This document shows, piece by piece, positions 31,546 to 40,377 of a DNA stretch of 64,000 bases. Made by a program: the position numbers and the translations under genes. The stretch is from Nocardia transvalensis NBRC 15921. GTDB lineage: Bacteria > Actinomycetota > Actinomycetes > Mycobacteriales > Mycobacteriaceae. The stretch's first letter is position 1. Each line of letters begins with the position of its first letter. The notes under the pieces are model-generated. The model was given only the letters and a program-made list of their open reading frames with translations. It did not search any database and was not told the DNA's origin. The stretch spans positions 62,001 to 126,000 of the forward strand of contig NZ_BAGL01000033.1 in the NCBI RefSeq assembly GCF_000308875.1, read 5' to 3'.

Positions 31546-32679
31546 GTGACGGAATCGGTGGAGCTGTCGGAGCTGATCGGTGTGCTGGACGCGGCGTATC
31601 CGCCCCGGCTCGCCGAATCGTGGGATTCGGTGGGGCTCGTCTGCGGTGACCCCGGAGATCCGGTGTCCCGGGTGATGTTCGCCGTGGACGCGACCGCCGG
31701 TGTGGTGGACGAGGCGATCGCGTGGGGCGCGCAGGCTCTCGTGGTGCATCATCCGCTGCTGTTGCGCGGCGTCGACACCGTGGCGGCGAATACCCCGAAA
31801 GGCGCTCTGCTGCACAGGCTCATCCGGAACGGGTGCGCGCTGTTCACCGCGCACACCAACGCCGACTCCGCCGATCCGGGCGTGTCCGATGCCTTGGCGA
31901 AGACGCTGGGGATAGCGGTCACCGGACCCTTGAACCCGAAACCCGCTGCGGCCGTGGACGAGTGGGCCATCCAGGTTCCCCACGAACACTCCGATGCCCT
32001 TCTGGCCGCGCTGTTCGCGGCCGGTGCGGGCGGCACGGACAACTACCGGGACTGCTGCTTCCGGACACCCGGAACCGGTCAGTTCCGGCCGGTCGACGGC
32101 GCGAATCCCGCTGTCGGCGAGGTCGGTTCGCTCGAGCGCGTCGCGGAGGACCGGATCGAGGTGATAGCGCCGCCGTCGGCGCGGGCCGCCGTCCTGGCCG
32201 CCCTGCACGCCGCGCACCCGTTCGAATCACCGGCCTTCCACGTGACCGAACGCGCCGCACTACCCTCCGGGCTCGGCCTGGGCCGGGTGGGGGAGCTGCC
32301 GCGGCCGGAATCGTTGCGCGACTTCACCGCTCACGTGCGCGCGGCCCTGCCCGGCACCGCCTGGGGCGTACGCGCGGCGGGCGACCCCGACCGGACGATC
32401 CGCACCGTCGCCGTCTGCGGCGGCGCGGGCGACTCCCTCCTGAACACCGTCTCCCGCCTCGGCGTCGACGCCTACGTCACCGCCGACCTCCGCCACCACC
32501 CCGCCGACGAACACCTCCGCGCCGGCGGCCCCGCTCTCATCGACGCCGCCCACTGGGCCACCGAATTCCCCTGGTGCGCTCAGGCCGCCGACATCCTCCG
32601 CGCCGCCCTCCCCACCGTCGAAACCCGCGTCTGTACCCTCCGCACCGACCCCTGGACCCTCGGCGCCGCCGACGCCTGA
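31546..32679 (+). CDS. NIF3-family dinuclear metal-centre protein (Rv2230c-like)
   Basis: 377 residues from GTG 31546. Conserved metal-binding parts are [12 protein letters not shown] near residue 66, [14 protein letters not shown] near 100, and the C-terminal CGGAGDSLL and [10 protein letters not shown]. The inserted middle domain (about 130-250) is the PII/CutA-like insert of the long Nif3 form found in actinobacteria and Bacillus YqfO. Biochemical role is unsettled; family members may act as GTP cyclohydrolase-like or phosphatase-like hydrolases. It sits between cobC and the zinc-ribbon gene in the conserved order Rv2231c-Rv2230c-Rv2229c. Confidence 0.92.
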   Translation: MTESVELSELIGVLDAAYPPRLAESWDSVGLVCGDPGDPVSRVMFAVDATAGVVDEAIAWGAQALVVHHPLLLRGVDTVAANTPKGALLHRLIRNGCALFTAHTNADSADPGVSDALAKTLGIAVTGPLNPKPAAAVDEWAIQVPHEHSDALLAALFAAGAGGTDNYRDCCFRTPGTGQFRPVDGANPAVGEVGSLERVAEDRIEVIAPPSARAAVLAALHAAHPFESPAFHVTERAALPSGLGLGRVGELPRPESLRDFTAHVRAALPGTAWGVRAAGDPDRTIRTVAVCGGAGDSLLNTVSRLGVDAYVTADLRHHPADEHLRAGGPALIDAAHWATEFPWCAQAADILRAALPTVETRVCTLRTDPWTLGAADA

Positions 32680-32702
32680 CCGTCCCGCATGCGCTGGATG
32701 GG

Positions 32703-33137
32703 TCAGGTGGTGACGGTGGGGGCGTGGTCCACGGGGAAGTTCACGGAGTTGGCTATGAAGCAGTGTTTGTGGGCCTCGGTGTGGAGGGCGCGGGCGGTGT
32801 CGAGGTGGGCGGGGTCGGTGACGGTGACGCGGGGGCGGAGGGTGACCTGCGTGAAGCGGTCGTTGTTCATGGTGCCCTCGGCGGCGTCGCGGTAGTCGGT
32901 GACGACGATGCCGGCCTGGGTGCACAGGTGCAGGTACCACAGCATGTGGCATTCGGAGAGGGACGCGACCAGCAGTAGTTCCGGGTTCCAGCGGGTGGCG
33001 TCGCCGCGGCCGACGACCGGGTCGGCGCTGGCGGGCAGGGGCGGGCGGCCCTCCGCGCGCACGTCGTGGTTGCGGGAGTAGGACCGGTAGCCGGTGGTCG
33101 CCCCGCTCCAGGCGACCTCCACCTCGTAACGATGCAT
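32703..33137 (-). CDS. OsmC-family protein (Ohr-like)
   Basis: 144 residues. NPELLLVASLSECHMLWYLHL carries the first reactive cysteine (about residue 63) and THCF-like AHKHCFIANSVNFPV the second (about 125), the typical OsmC pair for hydroperoxide reduction. The start MHRYEVEVAWSG fits the family length. It converges with the NIF3 gene (24 bp apart) and is divergent from the zinc-ribbon gene. It interrupts the otherwise co-directional run of the conserved block. A second, only distantly similar OsmC protein is at 25.5 kb. Confidence 0.9.
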   Translation of the reverse strand: MHRYEVEVAWSGATTGYRSYSRNHDVRAEGRPPLPASADPVVGRGDATRWNPELLLVASLSECHMLWYLHLCTQAGIVVTDYRDAAEGTMNNDRFTQVTLRPRVTVTDPAHLDTARALHTEAHKHCFIANSVNFPVDHAPTVTT

Positions 33138-33323
33138 GCGAACGAGCCTGCCACAGCGCCCGATTCGACCGCCGCGAATTTCCGGTCACCGCGCGCCCGG
33201 CACGGAGTGGCGGGGTTGGGGCGAAACGTGTCGTCGGCGGAGTACGGTTGAACTTCGGTGTCGGTCACCCGACCGGGCCCGTCGCACCCGAACCGTCCAT
33301 AGTGTCGAGGAGTAAGTTCCGCG

Positions 33324-34061
33324 TTGAATGTCGAACCACCGATCCAGGCCAAGCTGCTCGACCTTGCCGCCGTCGACGCCGAACTGACGCGGATCGAGCA
33401 TCGCCGCAAGGTGCTGCCCGAGCAGCAGGAGGTCCAGCGGCTCGAGGAGGAGCGCACCACGCGCAAGGACGCGGCGGTCAAGGTCGAGATCCTGATCGAC
33501 GACCTGGACCGGGACATGCGCAAGCTGGAGACCGAGATCGACGGCGTCCGCAAACGCGAACAGCGCGACAAGGCCATGCTCGAGAGCGGCAGCGTCGCGG
33601 CCAAGCAGCTGTCGGAGTTGCAGCACGAACTCGGCAGCCTGGAACGCCGCCGCACCGTCCTCGAGGACGACATGCTCGAGGTGATGGAGCGCCGTGAGGC
33701 GGCCGTCGCCGACCACCAGCACGCCGGCGCCAATCTCTCCAAGGCGGAGGAGGACCTCCGCGAGGCGCAGCGCCGCCGGGACGAGGCGCTCGCCGACCTC
33801 GAGGTCGCGACCGGTCGCTGCACCACCGACCGGGAACAGCTGGTCGGCGCGTTCCCCGCGGAACTGCTGACCATCTACGAGAAGCAGCGCGCGCAGCACG
33901 GCGTGGGCGCGGCGCTGCTGCAGGCCCGCCGCTGCGGCGCCTGCCGCATCGAGCTGGACCGCGGCGAGATCGCGCGCATCGCGAAGACCGCCCCGGAAAC
34001 CGTGGTCCGCTGCCCCGAATGCGGCGCGATCATGGTGCGCACCAAGCAATCCGGGCTGTGA
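33324..34061 (+). CDS. Coiled-coil zinc-ribbon protein (C4-type, Rv2229c-like)
   Basis: 245 residues from TTG 33324, which follows GAGGAG with 9-10 base spacing; no better start exists before the conserved N-terminus LNVEPPIQAKLLDLAAVDAE. Residues 15-180 form a long heptad-rich antiparallel coiled coil. The C-terminus carries four cysteines in CGAC and CPEC separated by about 23 residues, a zinc ribbon. Related proteins (for example HP0958-like) bind RNA or transport proteins; the actinobacterial role is unknown. The RNase HI/CobC fusion follows 37 bp downstream, making a likely operon. Confidence 0.92.
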   Translation: MNVEPPIQAKLLDLAAVDAELTRIEHRRKVLPEQQEVQRLEEERTTRKDAAVKVEILIDDLDRDMRKLETEIDGVRKREQRDKAMLESGSVAAKQLSELQHELGSLERRRTVLEDDMLEVMERREAAVADHQHAGANLSKAEEDLREAQRRRDEALADLEVATGRCTTDREQLVGAFPAELLTIYEKQRAQHGVGAALLQARRCGACRIELDRGEIARIAKTAPETVVRCPECGAIMVRTKQSGL

Positions 34062-34098
34062 GTACCGCGGGGTCCCTGGTCGAGGTGGAGGGAATGCG

Positions 34099-35298
34099 GT
34101 GGTGAACACGGTGATCGTCGAGGCCGACGGCGGCTCGCGGGGTAACCCGGGCCCCGCCGGATACGGCGCGGTGGTGTGGGACGCCGACCGCGCGCGGGTG
34201 CTGGCCGAGCGGAAAGAGGCGCTCGGCGTCACCACCAACAACGTCGCCGAATACCGCGGGCTCATCGCGGGACTGGCCGCGGCGGCCGAACTGGGCGCCC
34301 GCGAGGTCGACGTCCGCATGGACTCGAAACTCGTGGTCGAGCAGATGTCGGGCCGCTGGAAGGTCAAGCACGCGGCCATGATTCCCCTCGCCGACCGGGC
34401 ACGGCAGCTGGTCGCCGGCTTCGATCGGGTGAGCTTCTCCTGGATCCCGCGCGCCGAGAATTCGCACGCGGACCGGCTGGCCAACGAGGCGATGGACGAC
34501 GCCCACATCGTCGCCGAGGCACGGGACGCCGAGAAGCCCGCATCCGCTGCCGGAGCCGAGCGGGAGATGCTCAGCTGGATCGACGAGGTCGCGAGCGCTC
34601 GTGCGGCACAGAACGATTCGACGGTGACCGGCAGCCCGGCCCGGCCCGCGGACGCCACCTCCGCGCCCGGCTGGACCGGCGCCCGCGGCCGCCCCACCCG
34701 CATGCTGCTGCTGCGGCACGGCCAGACGGAACTGTCCGTGGAGCGGCGGTATTCGGGCCGCGGCAACCCGCCGCTCACTGAGCTGGGCCGCGAGCAGGCG
34801 GCCCGCGCGGCGAAACACCTTGCGGCCAAGGGCGATATCGCCGCCGTGGTCACCTCCCCGCTGGGACGGGCCCGGGAGACGGCCGAGGCGGCCGCACAGG
34901 CCCTGGACGTGCCGGTGCGGGTGCTCGACAGCCTGATCGAAACCGACTTCGGCGAATGGGAGGGCCTCACGTTCGCCGAAGCGGCACAGCGGGATCCGGA
35001 GCGCCACGGCCGCTGGCTCGGCGACTCGTCGCTGCCGCCGCCGGGCGGGGAGAGCTTCGACCAGGTGCGCGAGCGGGTCGAAGCGGCGCGCCGCGATCTG
35101 GTGGCGCTGTACCCGGAACAGAACGTGGTGGTCGTCAGCCACGTGACACCCATCAAGACCCTGCTGCAACTGGCGCTCGAGGTGGGCCCCTCCCTGCTGT
35201 ACCGCCTGCACCTGGACCTGGCGTCGCTGTCGATCGCGGAGTTCTATCCCGACGGCGGTTCCTCGGTGCGCCTGGTCAACGACACGTCGTATCTGTAG
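34099..35298 (+). CDS. Bifunctional RNase HI / alpha-ribazole phosphatase-like fusion (Rv2228c-like)
   Basis: 399 residues from GTG 34099, preceded by GGTGGAGGG. Domain 1 (1-140) is RNase HI: the carboxylate set is visible in VEADGGSRGNP, NNVAEYRGL, VRMDSKLVVEQ and NSHADRLANEAMDD. After a linker of about 55 residues comes a histidine-phosphatase domain (about 205-395) with LLRHGQTELS, IETDFGEWEGL and VVSHVTPIKTL. In M. tuberculosis the Rv2228c C-terminal domain has alpha-ribazole phosphatase (CobC) activity, which fits the nearby cobD and cobC-type genes. RNA/DNA hybrid cleavage and cobalamin nucleotide-loop assembly thus share one polypeptide. Confidence 0.93.
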   Translation: MVNTVIVEADGGSRGNPGPAGYGAVVWDADRARVLAERKEALGVTTNNVAEYRGLIAGLAAAAELGAREVDVRMDSKLVVEQMSGRWKVKHAAMIPLADRARQLVAGFDRVSFSWIPRAENSHADRLANEAMDDAHIVAEARDAEKPASAAGAEREMLSWIDEVASARAAQNDSTVTGSPARPADATSAPGWTGARGRPTRMLLLRHGQTELSVERRYSGRGNPPLTELGREQAARAAKHLAAKGDIAAVVTSPLGRARETAEAAAQALDVPVRVLDSLIETDFGEWEGLTFAEAAQRDPERHGRWLGDSSLPPPGGESFDQVRERVEAARRDLVALYPEQNVVVVSHVTPIKTLLQLALEVGPSLLYRLHLDLASLSIAEFYPDGGSSVRLVNDTSYL

Positions 35299-35357
35299 CC
35301 GGCTCACCCGGAGCACCGAACGTCTGCCGGTCCTGGGCGGACATGGCGTCAGCGGCG

Positions 35358-35386
35358 GTGTCAGCACGGTGGCTGCGCGGTGTCAG
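35358..35386 (+). promoter_or_regulatory. Probable SARP binding site upstream of ABC exporter operon
   Basis: Heptamers GTGTCAG (35358-35364), GTGGCTG (35369-35375) and GTGTCAG (35380-35386) lie in exact 11-bp phase; a further GCGTCAG sits at 35346-35352, one base out of phase. Ten bases downstream is the -10-like GACAGT (35397-35402), which would place the transcription start at or next to ATG 35409. A matching array precedes the P450 gene at 40305-40333. Confidence 0.75.
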
Positions 35387-35408
35387 CGCGTGCCGTGACA
35401 GTTGCGGC

Positions 35409-36347
35409 ATGACAGATTCAGCGATTGTGGCTTCCGGGCTCCGGAAGGCATACAAAGACAAGATCGTGCTCGACGGCATCGATCTGGAAGTCCCTGCGGG
35501 AACGGTGTTCTCGTTGCTCGGACCGAACGGCGCCGGCAAGACCACGACGGTGAACGTGCTGACGACACTGATCGGGGCCGACGGCGGCACGGTCCGCGTC
35601 GCCGGGCACGACGTCGCCACCGAGGCCAAGGCGGTGCGGGCGGCGATCGGGGTCACCGGCCAGTTCGCGGCCGTGGACGAACTGCTCACCGGGCAGGAGA
35701 ACCTCCAGCTGATGGTGGACCTCAGCCCGATCTCCGCCGGCGACGGCAAGCGCGTCGTCGCGGAGCTGCTGGAACGGTTCGAGCTGACCGAGGCGGCGGC
35801 CAAGCCCGCGTCGACCTATTCGGGCGGTATGCGCCGCAAGCTCGACCTGGCGATGACCCTGGTCGGCAACCCGCGCATCATCTTCCTCGACGAGCCGACC
35901 ACGGGCCTGGACCCGCGCAGCCGCCGCACGATGTGGTCGATCGTCCGCGACCTGGTGGCCGACGGCGTGACCATCTTCCTCACCACCCAGTACCTCGAAG
36001 AGGCCGACCAGCTCGCCGACCGGATCGCGGTTCTCGACCAGGGCCACATCGTCGCCCAGGGCACCGCCGACGAACTCAAGCGCCGGATCCCCGGAACCCA
36101 CGTCCGGCTCCGCTTCGCCACCGCCGCCGACCTCGGCACGGCGGCGGGCGTCATCGCCGGCTCCACCCGCGACGACGAGAACCTGACCCTCCGCGTCCCC
36201 AGTGACGGCGGCTCGAAAACCCTTCGGGCCCTGCTGGATCAGCTCGACGAGCACTCGATCGAAGCCGACGAGTTCTCCGTCCACACCCCCGACCTCGACG
36301 ACGTTTTCCTCGCCCTGACGGGCCGCACCACGGAGGCTGCGAAATGA
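35409..36347 (+). CDS. ABC exporter ATP-binding protein (DrrA-like)
   Basis: 312 residues. Walker A GPNGAGKTTT (about 38-47), signature STYSGGMRRK (about 135-144), Walker B IIFLDEPTTGLDP (about 157-169) and the switch histidine-to-glutamine variant in FLTTQYLEEADQL. The C-terminal 80 residues (VRLRFATAADLG ... TPDLDDVFLALTG) are the regulatory extension typical of the daunorubicin-resistance DrrA family. No ribosome-binding site precedes the ATG, which fits a leaderless transcript from the -10 element described for the SARP site. It overlaps the permease gene by 4 bp (ATGA). Exports a hydrophobic compound, probably the product handled by the P450 or its substrate. Confidence 0.93.
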   Translation: MTDSAIVASGLRKAYKDKIVLDGIDLEVPAGTVFSLLGPNGAGKTTTVNVLTTLIGADGGTVRVAGHDVATEAKAVRAAIGVTGQFAAVDELLTGQENLQLMVDLSPISAGDGKRVVAELLERFELTEAAAKPASTYSGGMRRKLDLAMTLVGNPRIIFLDEPTTGLDPRSRRTMWSIVRDLVADGVTIFLTTQYLEEADQLADRIAVLDQGHIVAQGTADELKRRIPGTHVRLRFATAADLGTAAGVIAGSTRDDENLTLRVPSDGGSKTLRALLDQLDEHSIEADEFSVHTPDLDDVFLALTGRTTEAAK

Positions 36348-37093
36348 CCACCACACCCCACTCGATCGTGATGCTGCGCCGCAACTTCAAACACATCGCG
36401 CGCAACCCCACCACGGTATTCAACGCGGTCCTGATGCCGATCGTGATCATGCTGATGTTCGTGTACATGTTCGGCGACGCCTTCAGCGTCGGTGTCGACT
36501 ACATCGACTACGCGACACCGGGTTTGATGCTGCTCGCCGTCTGCTACGGGCTGGGCGCCGTCGCCACGTCGGTCAACTCCGATATGACGAAGGGCATCAT
36601 CAGCCGGTTCAAGGTCATGGACGTCTCCCGCGGCGCGGTGCTGACCGGTCACGTCGTCGCCGGTGTGCTGACCAACGTGATCTCCATCGCGGCGCTCGTC
36701 GGGGTGGCGTTCCTGCTGGGTTTCAGACCGTCGGCGAGCGCCCTCGACTGGCTGGGCGTGGTCGGGCTGATCCTGCTGCTCGCGGTCGCGGCGAGCTGGC
36801 TCACGGTCGCCCTGGGCCTGGCGGCGAAAACCCCCGAAACCGCCGGTATGGCCGCGGTCCCGCTGGTGATGCTGCCGTTCTTCAGCAGCGCGATCGTCCC
36901 GGCGGACAAGATGGGACCGGGGCTGCGGCAGTTCGCGCAGTACCAGCCCTTCACGCCGATCATCGAAACCCTCCGCGGGTTGCTGAACGGCACGCCGTCC
37001 GGTGGTTACGCGATGGCCGCCACCGCCTGGTGCCTGGGTATCGCTCTCGCCGGATACCTGTGGGCGCGAGCCACTTTCAAGAAGCGAGCGTGA
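36344..37093 (+). CDS. ABC exporter permease (DrrB-like, ABC-2 type)
   Basis: 249 residues with six membrane segments. LRRNFKHIARNPTTVFNAVLMPI (partly quoted) at the start and FTPIIETLRGLLNGTP near the C-terminus match DrrB/ABC-2 permeases, as does FSSAIVPADKMGPGLRQFAQY. Start ATG overlaps the ATPase stop. The 3' end overlaps the convergent SARP gene by 17 bp. Together with the ATPase it forms a complete half-transporter pair for efflux of a hydrophobic antibiotic or lipid. Its regulation probably follows the SARP site upstream of the ATPase gene. Confidence 0.92.
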   Translation: MTTTPHSIVMLRRNFKHIARNPTTVFNAVLMPIVIMLMFVYMFGDAFSVGVDYIDYATPGLMLLAVCYGLGAVATSVNSDMTKGIISRFKVMDVSRGAVLTGHVVAGVLTNVISIAALVGVAFLLGFRPSASALDWLGVVGLILLLAVAASWLTVALGLAAKTPETAGMAAVPLVMLPFFSSAIVPADKMGPGLRQFAQYQPFTPIIETLRGLLNGTPSGGYAMAATAWCLGIALAGYLWARATFKKRA

Positions 37094-40000
37094 TCTCCGC
37101 GAGCTCCTGCCAGCTCGCCTCCGCGCCCTCCCGCATCGCCTCGGTGAACCCCGTGTCACCGAGGCGATGTCGTGCCGCCTGCTCGATGCGGGCGGTATCC
37201 GGCTGGGATCGGTCCGGCAGGCCGCGCACACCGGCGCTCGCCGCGAGCAGCCGCGCGGCCTGTTCGTTCCGGTCGGTCCGCAGGGCCAGATCCGCGATGC
37301 CGACGAGCACTCGCGCGATGAGATGCGGATGGCCCGCCTCGGACGCCGCGCGGAAGGCCGCGACGCGGTGCTCCCGGGCCGCGTCCGGGTCCTCGGTGAG
37401 GTAGCCCAGCATGTCGTGCCGTACCGCGCGGGTGTACGTCCCGTCGGCGTCGTCGATCAGCGTCGTCGCGAGGTCGAGCTGGCCGGCCGTCTCCGCCGAA
37501 TCGCCTTGCCACCGAGCCAGTTCCGCCTTCGCCAGCGCCAGCTCGGAGAGCGTATTCGGCCAGGCCACCCGTTCCGCGGCCCGCTGCGCCTCGGCCATGG
37601 CGGAGGCGGCGGCGTCCCGGTCGCCCGACAGCCAGTAGAGCTGGGCCTGCCGCGCTCGCATCCGCACCACGTCGTCGAGGGCGCCGACCTCGGTGACGAC
37701 CGCGATCGCCTGGTCGTAGTACTCGTACGCGCCGGCGAACTCGCCGCGCATGGCGATGCGATCCGCCAGCTCGGTCAGGGCGAAGGAAATACCCCACCGG
37801 TCGCCGATCGCGCGGAATTCGCTGACGGCCGCTTCCAGATACGCGTCCGCGTCCCGGCCGCCCTCGCCGAACTGGATCCGCATCTTGCCCAGTTGCAGCC
37901 GGGCGAGCGCGCGGAGCCAGGGATCCTCGTCGTTCAGCAGCTCCTCCCACGCGGGGAGGATCGCGTCCGGCTCCCGCAGCATCCGTTCCAGCGGCGTGGT
38001 GACCCGCAGCGCCGGGTGCCGGCTCTGGTCGGCGCGGCTGGCCTCGTAGGCCTTGTGGATCCACTGCTCGGCGTCGAACTGGTCGTTCTGCGATCCGGCG
38101 GTGACGAACTGGACGACGAACGCGTACACCAGGGCCCGGACGTCATCGGCCACCTCGCCGGGGACGGCGGTGGCCGCCAGGAGCAGTTCGTTGCCCTCGG
38201 CCTTGCGTCCGCCGAGCCACCAGTACCACCCGGCGGCCGCCGCGAGCCGCATGGCGCCGTCGGCCTCGCCCGCCGCGAGCGCCCCGCGCATCGCGGCGGC
38301 GATATTGTCGTGCTCGACCTCGAGGGCGGCGAGCCATTCCAGCTGCTCCGCGCGGCGCAGATGTGGCTCGGCGAGTTCGGCGAATTCGGTGAAGTAGGCC
38401 AGATGCGCGTGGCGCGCGGCCTCCGATTCCCCGGCCTCCGCGAGGCGCTGCTCGGCGTACTCCTTGATCGTGCCGAGCATGCGGTAACGCGGCGCCCGGT
38501 CGCGCTCGGTGACCACCAGCGACTTCTCGGTCAGCGCGGTCAGCAGTTCGAGCACGTCGCGCGCGTCGACCTCGTCGCCCGCGCAGATCCGCTCGGCCGC
38601 CTCCAGGCTCGCCCCGCCCGCGAAGACCGAAAGCCGGCGCAGCACAGTCCTTTCGGCGTCGCTGAGCAGCTCCCAGCTCCAGTCGATCACCGCGCGCAGC
38701 GTGCGGTGCCGCGGCAGCGCGGTCCGGCTGCCGCCGGTCAGCAGGCGGAAGCGGTCGTCGAGCCGATCGGCGAGCTGATCCAGGGACATGGTCCGCAGGC
38801 GGGCCGCGGCGAGTTCGATCGCCAGCGGCATCCCGTCCAGCGCCCGGCACACGCGCGCCAGCGTCGTCAGCGTGGCGGCGTCGGCCGGGAGGTCCTTGTG
38901 CACGGCGCCGGCCCGATCCTGGAGCAGCCGGACGGCCGGAGCGGCCGCGATCTTGGCGAGGTCGGCGCCCTCGGCGGGCAGGACCAGCGGCGCGACCGGC
39001 CACAGCGCCTCGCCGGTGATGCCGAGCGGCTCCCGGCTCGTCGCCAGGATGCGCAACCGCCGGCACTCGCCGAGCACGCGGTGCGCGAACGCCGCCGCCG
39101 ACTCGATCACGTGCTCGCAGTTGTCCAGGATCAACAGCGTCTCGCGCTCGCGGAGCGCCGCGACGACCCGGTCGGTCGGGTCCGCGTCCGGGGCCTCGCC
39201 GACCAGCGCGTCCCGCAGGCTGAGTGCGGCGAGAGCCGCCTGCGCCACGGCGTTCCCGCCCGCCACGGGCCCGGCGTCCGCGTCGGCGCCGAGGGCCGCG
39301 AGTTCGACCACCCAGGCCCCGTCCGGCAGGTCCGCGAGCAGCGTGTGCCCGGTCTCCGTGGCCAGCCGGGTCTTCCCCGAGCCGCCCGGCCCGATCAGCG
39401 TGGTGAGCCGGTGCCCGGTGATGAGGTCGCGGACCGCGGCGACATCGGCGTCCTTGCCGACGAAGGTGGTCAGCTCGGAGCGCAGGTTGGTCTTGCGGTC
39501 CTCCTCCCGGCGTCCCAGTTCGCCCCGCAGCAGCGCGACGTGCAGCGCGGACAGCTCCGGGGACGGGTCGACGCCCAACTCGTCGGCCAGGGTTTCGCGG
39601 GTGCGCTGGAAGAGCTGGAGCGCCTCGTTGTCGCGGCCGGTCGCCACCTGGGCGCGCATCAGCGCGGCGACGAGCCGTTCTCGCACCGGATGCGCGGCCA
39701 CCAGGTCGGTCAGCTCGGTGACCACCTCCGCGCCGTGGCCGAGGGCGATCTCCGCGTCGAACCGGTCCTCCATGGCCGCCAGGCGCAGCCCGTCGAGCCG
39801 GGTGACCGCCGCGTCGAGGGCCGCGCTGTCCTGAAGGCCGATGTCCTGCATGGCCGCACCGCGCCACAGCGCCAGGGCCTCGCGCAGGCGCGGCAGCCGC
39901 AGGGCGTCCTCGGCATTGTGGACCTGGCCGATGAGGCGTTCGAACCGCACGGCGTCGACGGACTCGGGCGCCACCTTCAGCCGGTAGCCCTCCGGCTGCC

Positions 40001-40241
40001 CCTCGACCACGCCCTCCGGAAGCGCCTTCCGGAGCCGGGATACCAAGCGCTGCAACGCGTTCGCCGCCTCGGTGGGCGGGTTCTCGCCCCAGATCCAGTC
40101 GACCAGCGTCGATTTCGGGACCGTGCGACCGGGTTCGAGGGCGAGTGCGACGAGCAGTCCGCGCAGCCGGGCGCCCGGCACGTCGGCCACTGTGCCGTCG
40201 TCCGCGCGAATATCGAATGGTCCAAGAATCCCGATCTGCAC
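37077..40241 (-). CDS. AfsR/SARP-type transcriptional activator with NB-ARC ATPase and TPR domains
   Basis: 1054 residues from GTG 40241. An OmpR-type winged helix (about 1-95, with ALQRLVSRLRKALPEG as recognition region) is followed by the BTAD bacterial activator domain (about 96-245). The STAND/NB-ARC ATPase has Walker A GPGGSGKT (284-291), Walker B LLILDN (369-374) and the sensor TSREPLG (401-407). Residues 600-1054 are TPR-like helical repeats. SARPs bind direct heptamers in 11-bp phase next to a -10 box, exactly what precedes both the DrrA gene and the P450 gene that flank this regulator. It is therefore the likely pathway-specific activator of both; ATP binding and an unknown ligand sensed by the repeats may control it. 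Confidence 0.93.
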   Translation of the reverse strand: MQIGILGPFDIRADDGTVADVPGARLRGLLVALALEPGRTVPKSTLVDWIWGENPPTEAANALQRLVSRLRKALPEGVVEGQPEGYRLKVAPESVDAVRFERLIGQVHNAEDALRLPRLREALALWRGAAMQDIGLQDSAALDAAVTRLDGLRLAAMEDRFDAEIALGHGAEVVTELTDLVAAHPVRERLVAALMRAQVATGRDNEALQLFQRTRETLADELGVDPSPELSALHVALLRGELGRREEDRKTNLRSELTTFVGKDADVAAVRDLITGHRLTTLIGPGGSGKTRLATETGHTLLADLPDGAWVVELAALGADADAGPVAGGNAVAQAALAALSLRDALVGEAPDADPTDRVVAALRERETLLILDNCEHVIESAAAFAHRVLGECRRLRILATSREPLGITGEALWPVAPLVLPAEGADLAKIAAAPAVRLLQDRAGAVHKDLPADAATLTTLARVCRALDGMPLAIELAAARLRTMSLDQLADRLDDRFRLLTGGSRTALPRHRTLRAVIDWSWELLSDAERTVLRRLSVFAGGASLEAAERICAGDEVDARDVLELLTALTEKSLVVTERDRAPRYRMLGTIKEYAEQRLAEAGESEAARHAHLAYFTEFAELAEPHLRRAEQLEWLAALEVEHDNIAAAMRGALAAGEADGAMRLAAAAGWYWWLGGRKAEGNELLLAATAVPGEVADDVRALVYAFVVQFVTAGSQNDQFDAEQWIHKAYEASRADQSRHPALRVTTPLERMLREPDAILPAWEELLNDEDPWLRALARLQLGKMRIQFGEGGRDADAYLEAAVSEFRAIGDRWGISFALTELADRIAMRGEFAGAYEYYDQAIAVVTEVGALDDVVRMRARQAQLYWLSGDRDAAASAMAEAQRAAERVAWPNTLSELALAKAELARWQGDSAETAGQLDLATTLIDDADGTYTRAVRHDMLGYLTEDPDAAREHRVAAFRAASEAGHPHLIARVLVGIADLALRTDRNEQAARLLAASAGVRGLPDRSQPDTARIEQAARHRLGDTGFTEAMREGAEASWQELAEITLAS

Positions 40242-40304
40242 CCGGCGATTTTGCCACGGGTGGCCCGACGGCCTTCCCGGCGCTGGTAGAGGGGGTGGAC
40301 GGCG

Positions 40305-40333
40305 GTGTCAGAGGCGTGTCAGCCGGGTGTCAG
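40305..40333 (+). promoter_or_regulatory. Probable SARP binding site upstream of the P450 gene
   Basis: Three perfect GTGTCAG heptamers at 40305, 40316 and 40327 are spaced exactly 11 bp apart. Ten bases after the last is GATCGT (40344-40349), a -10-like hexamer at the same distance as in the DrrA promoter. The array begins 64 bp upstream of the divergent SARP start codon, so the protein could also act on its own promoter. Confidence 0.85.
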
Positions 40334-40377
40334 GCGGGTCGGCGATCGTGGCATCACTCGCCACGAAAGGACATACG

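Noticed and set aside
37002..40289. Plus-strand frame of 1095 codons opposite the SARP gene
   Set aside because: Longer than the real gene but low-complexity (Arg, Gly, Gln, His rich). The minus strand has clear winged-helix, BTAD, Walker A/B and TPR features.
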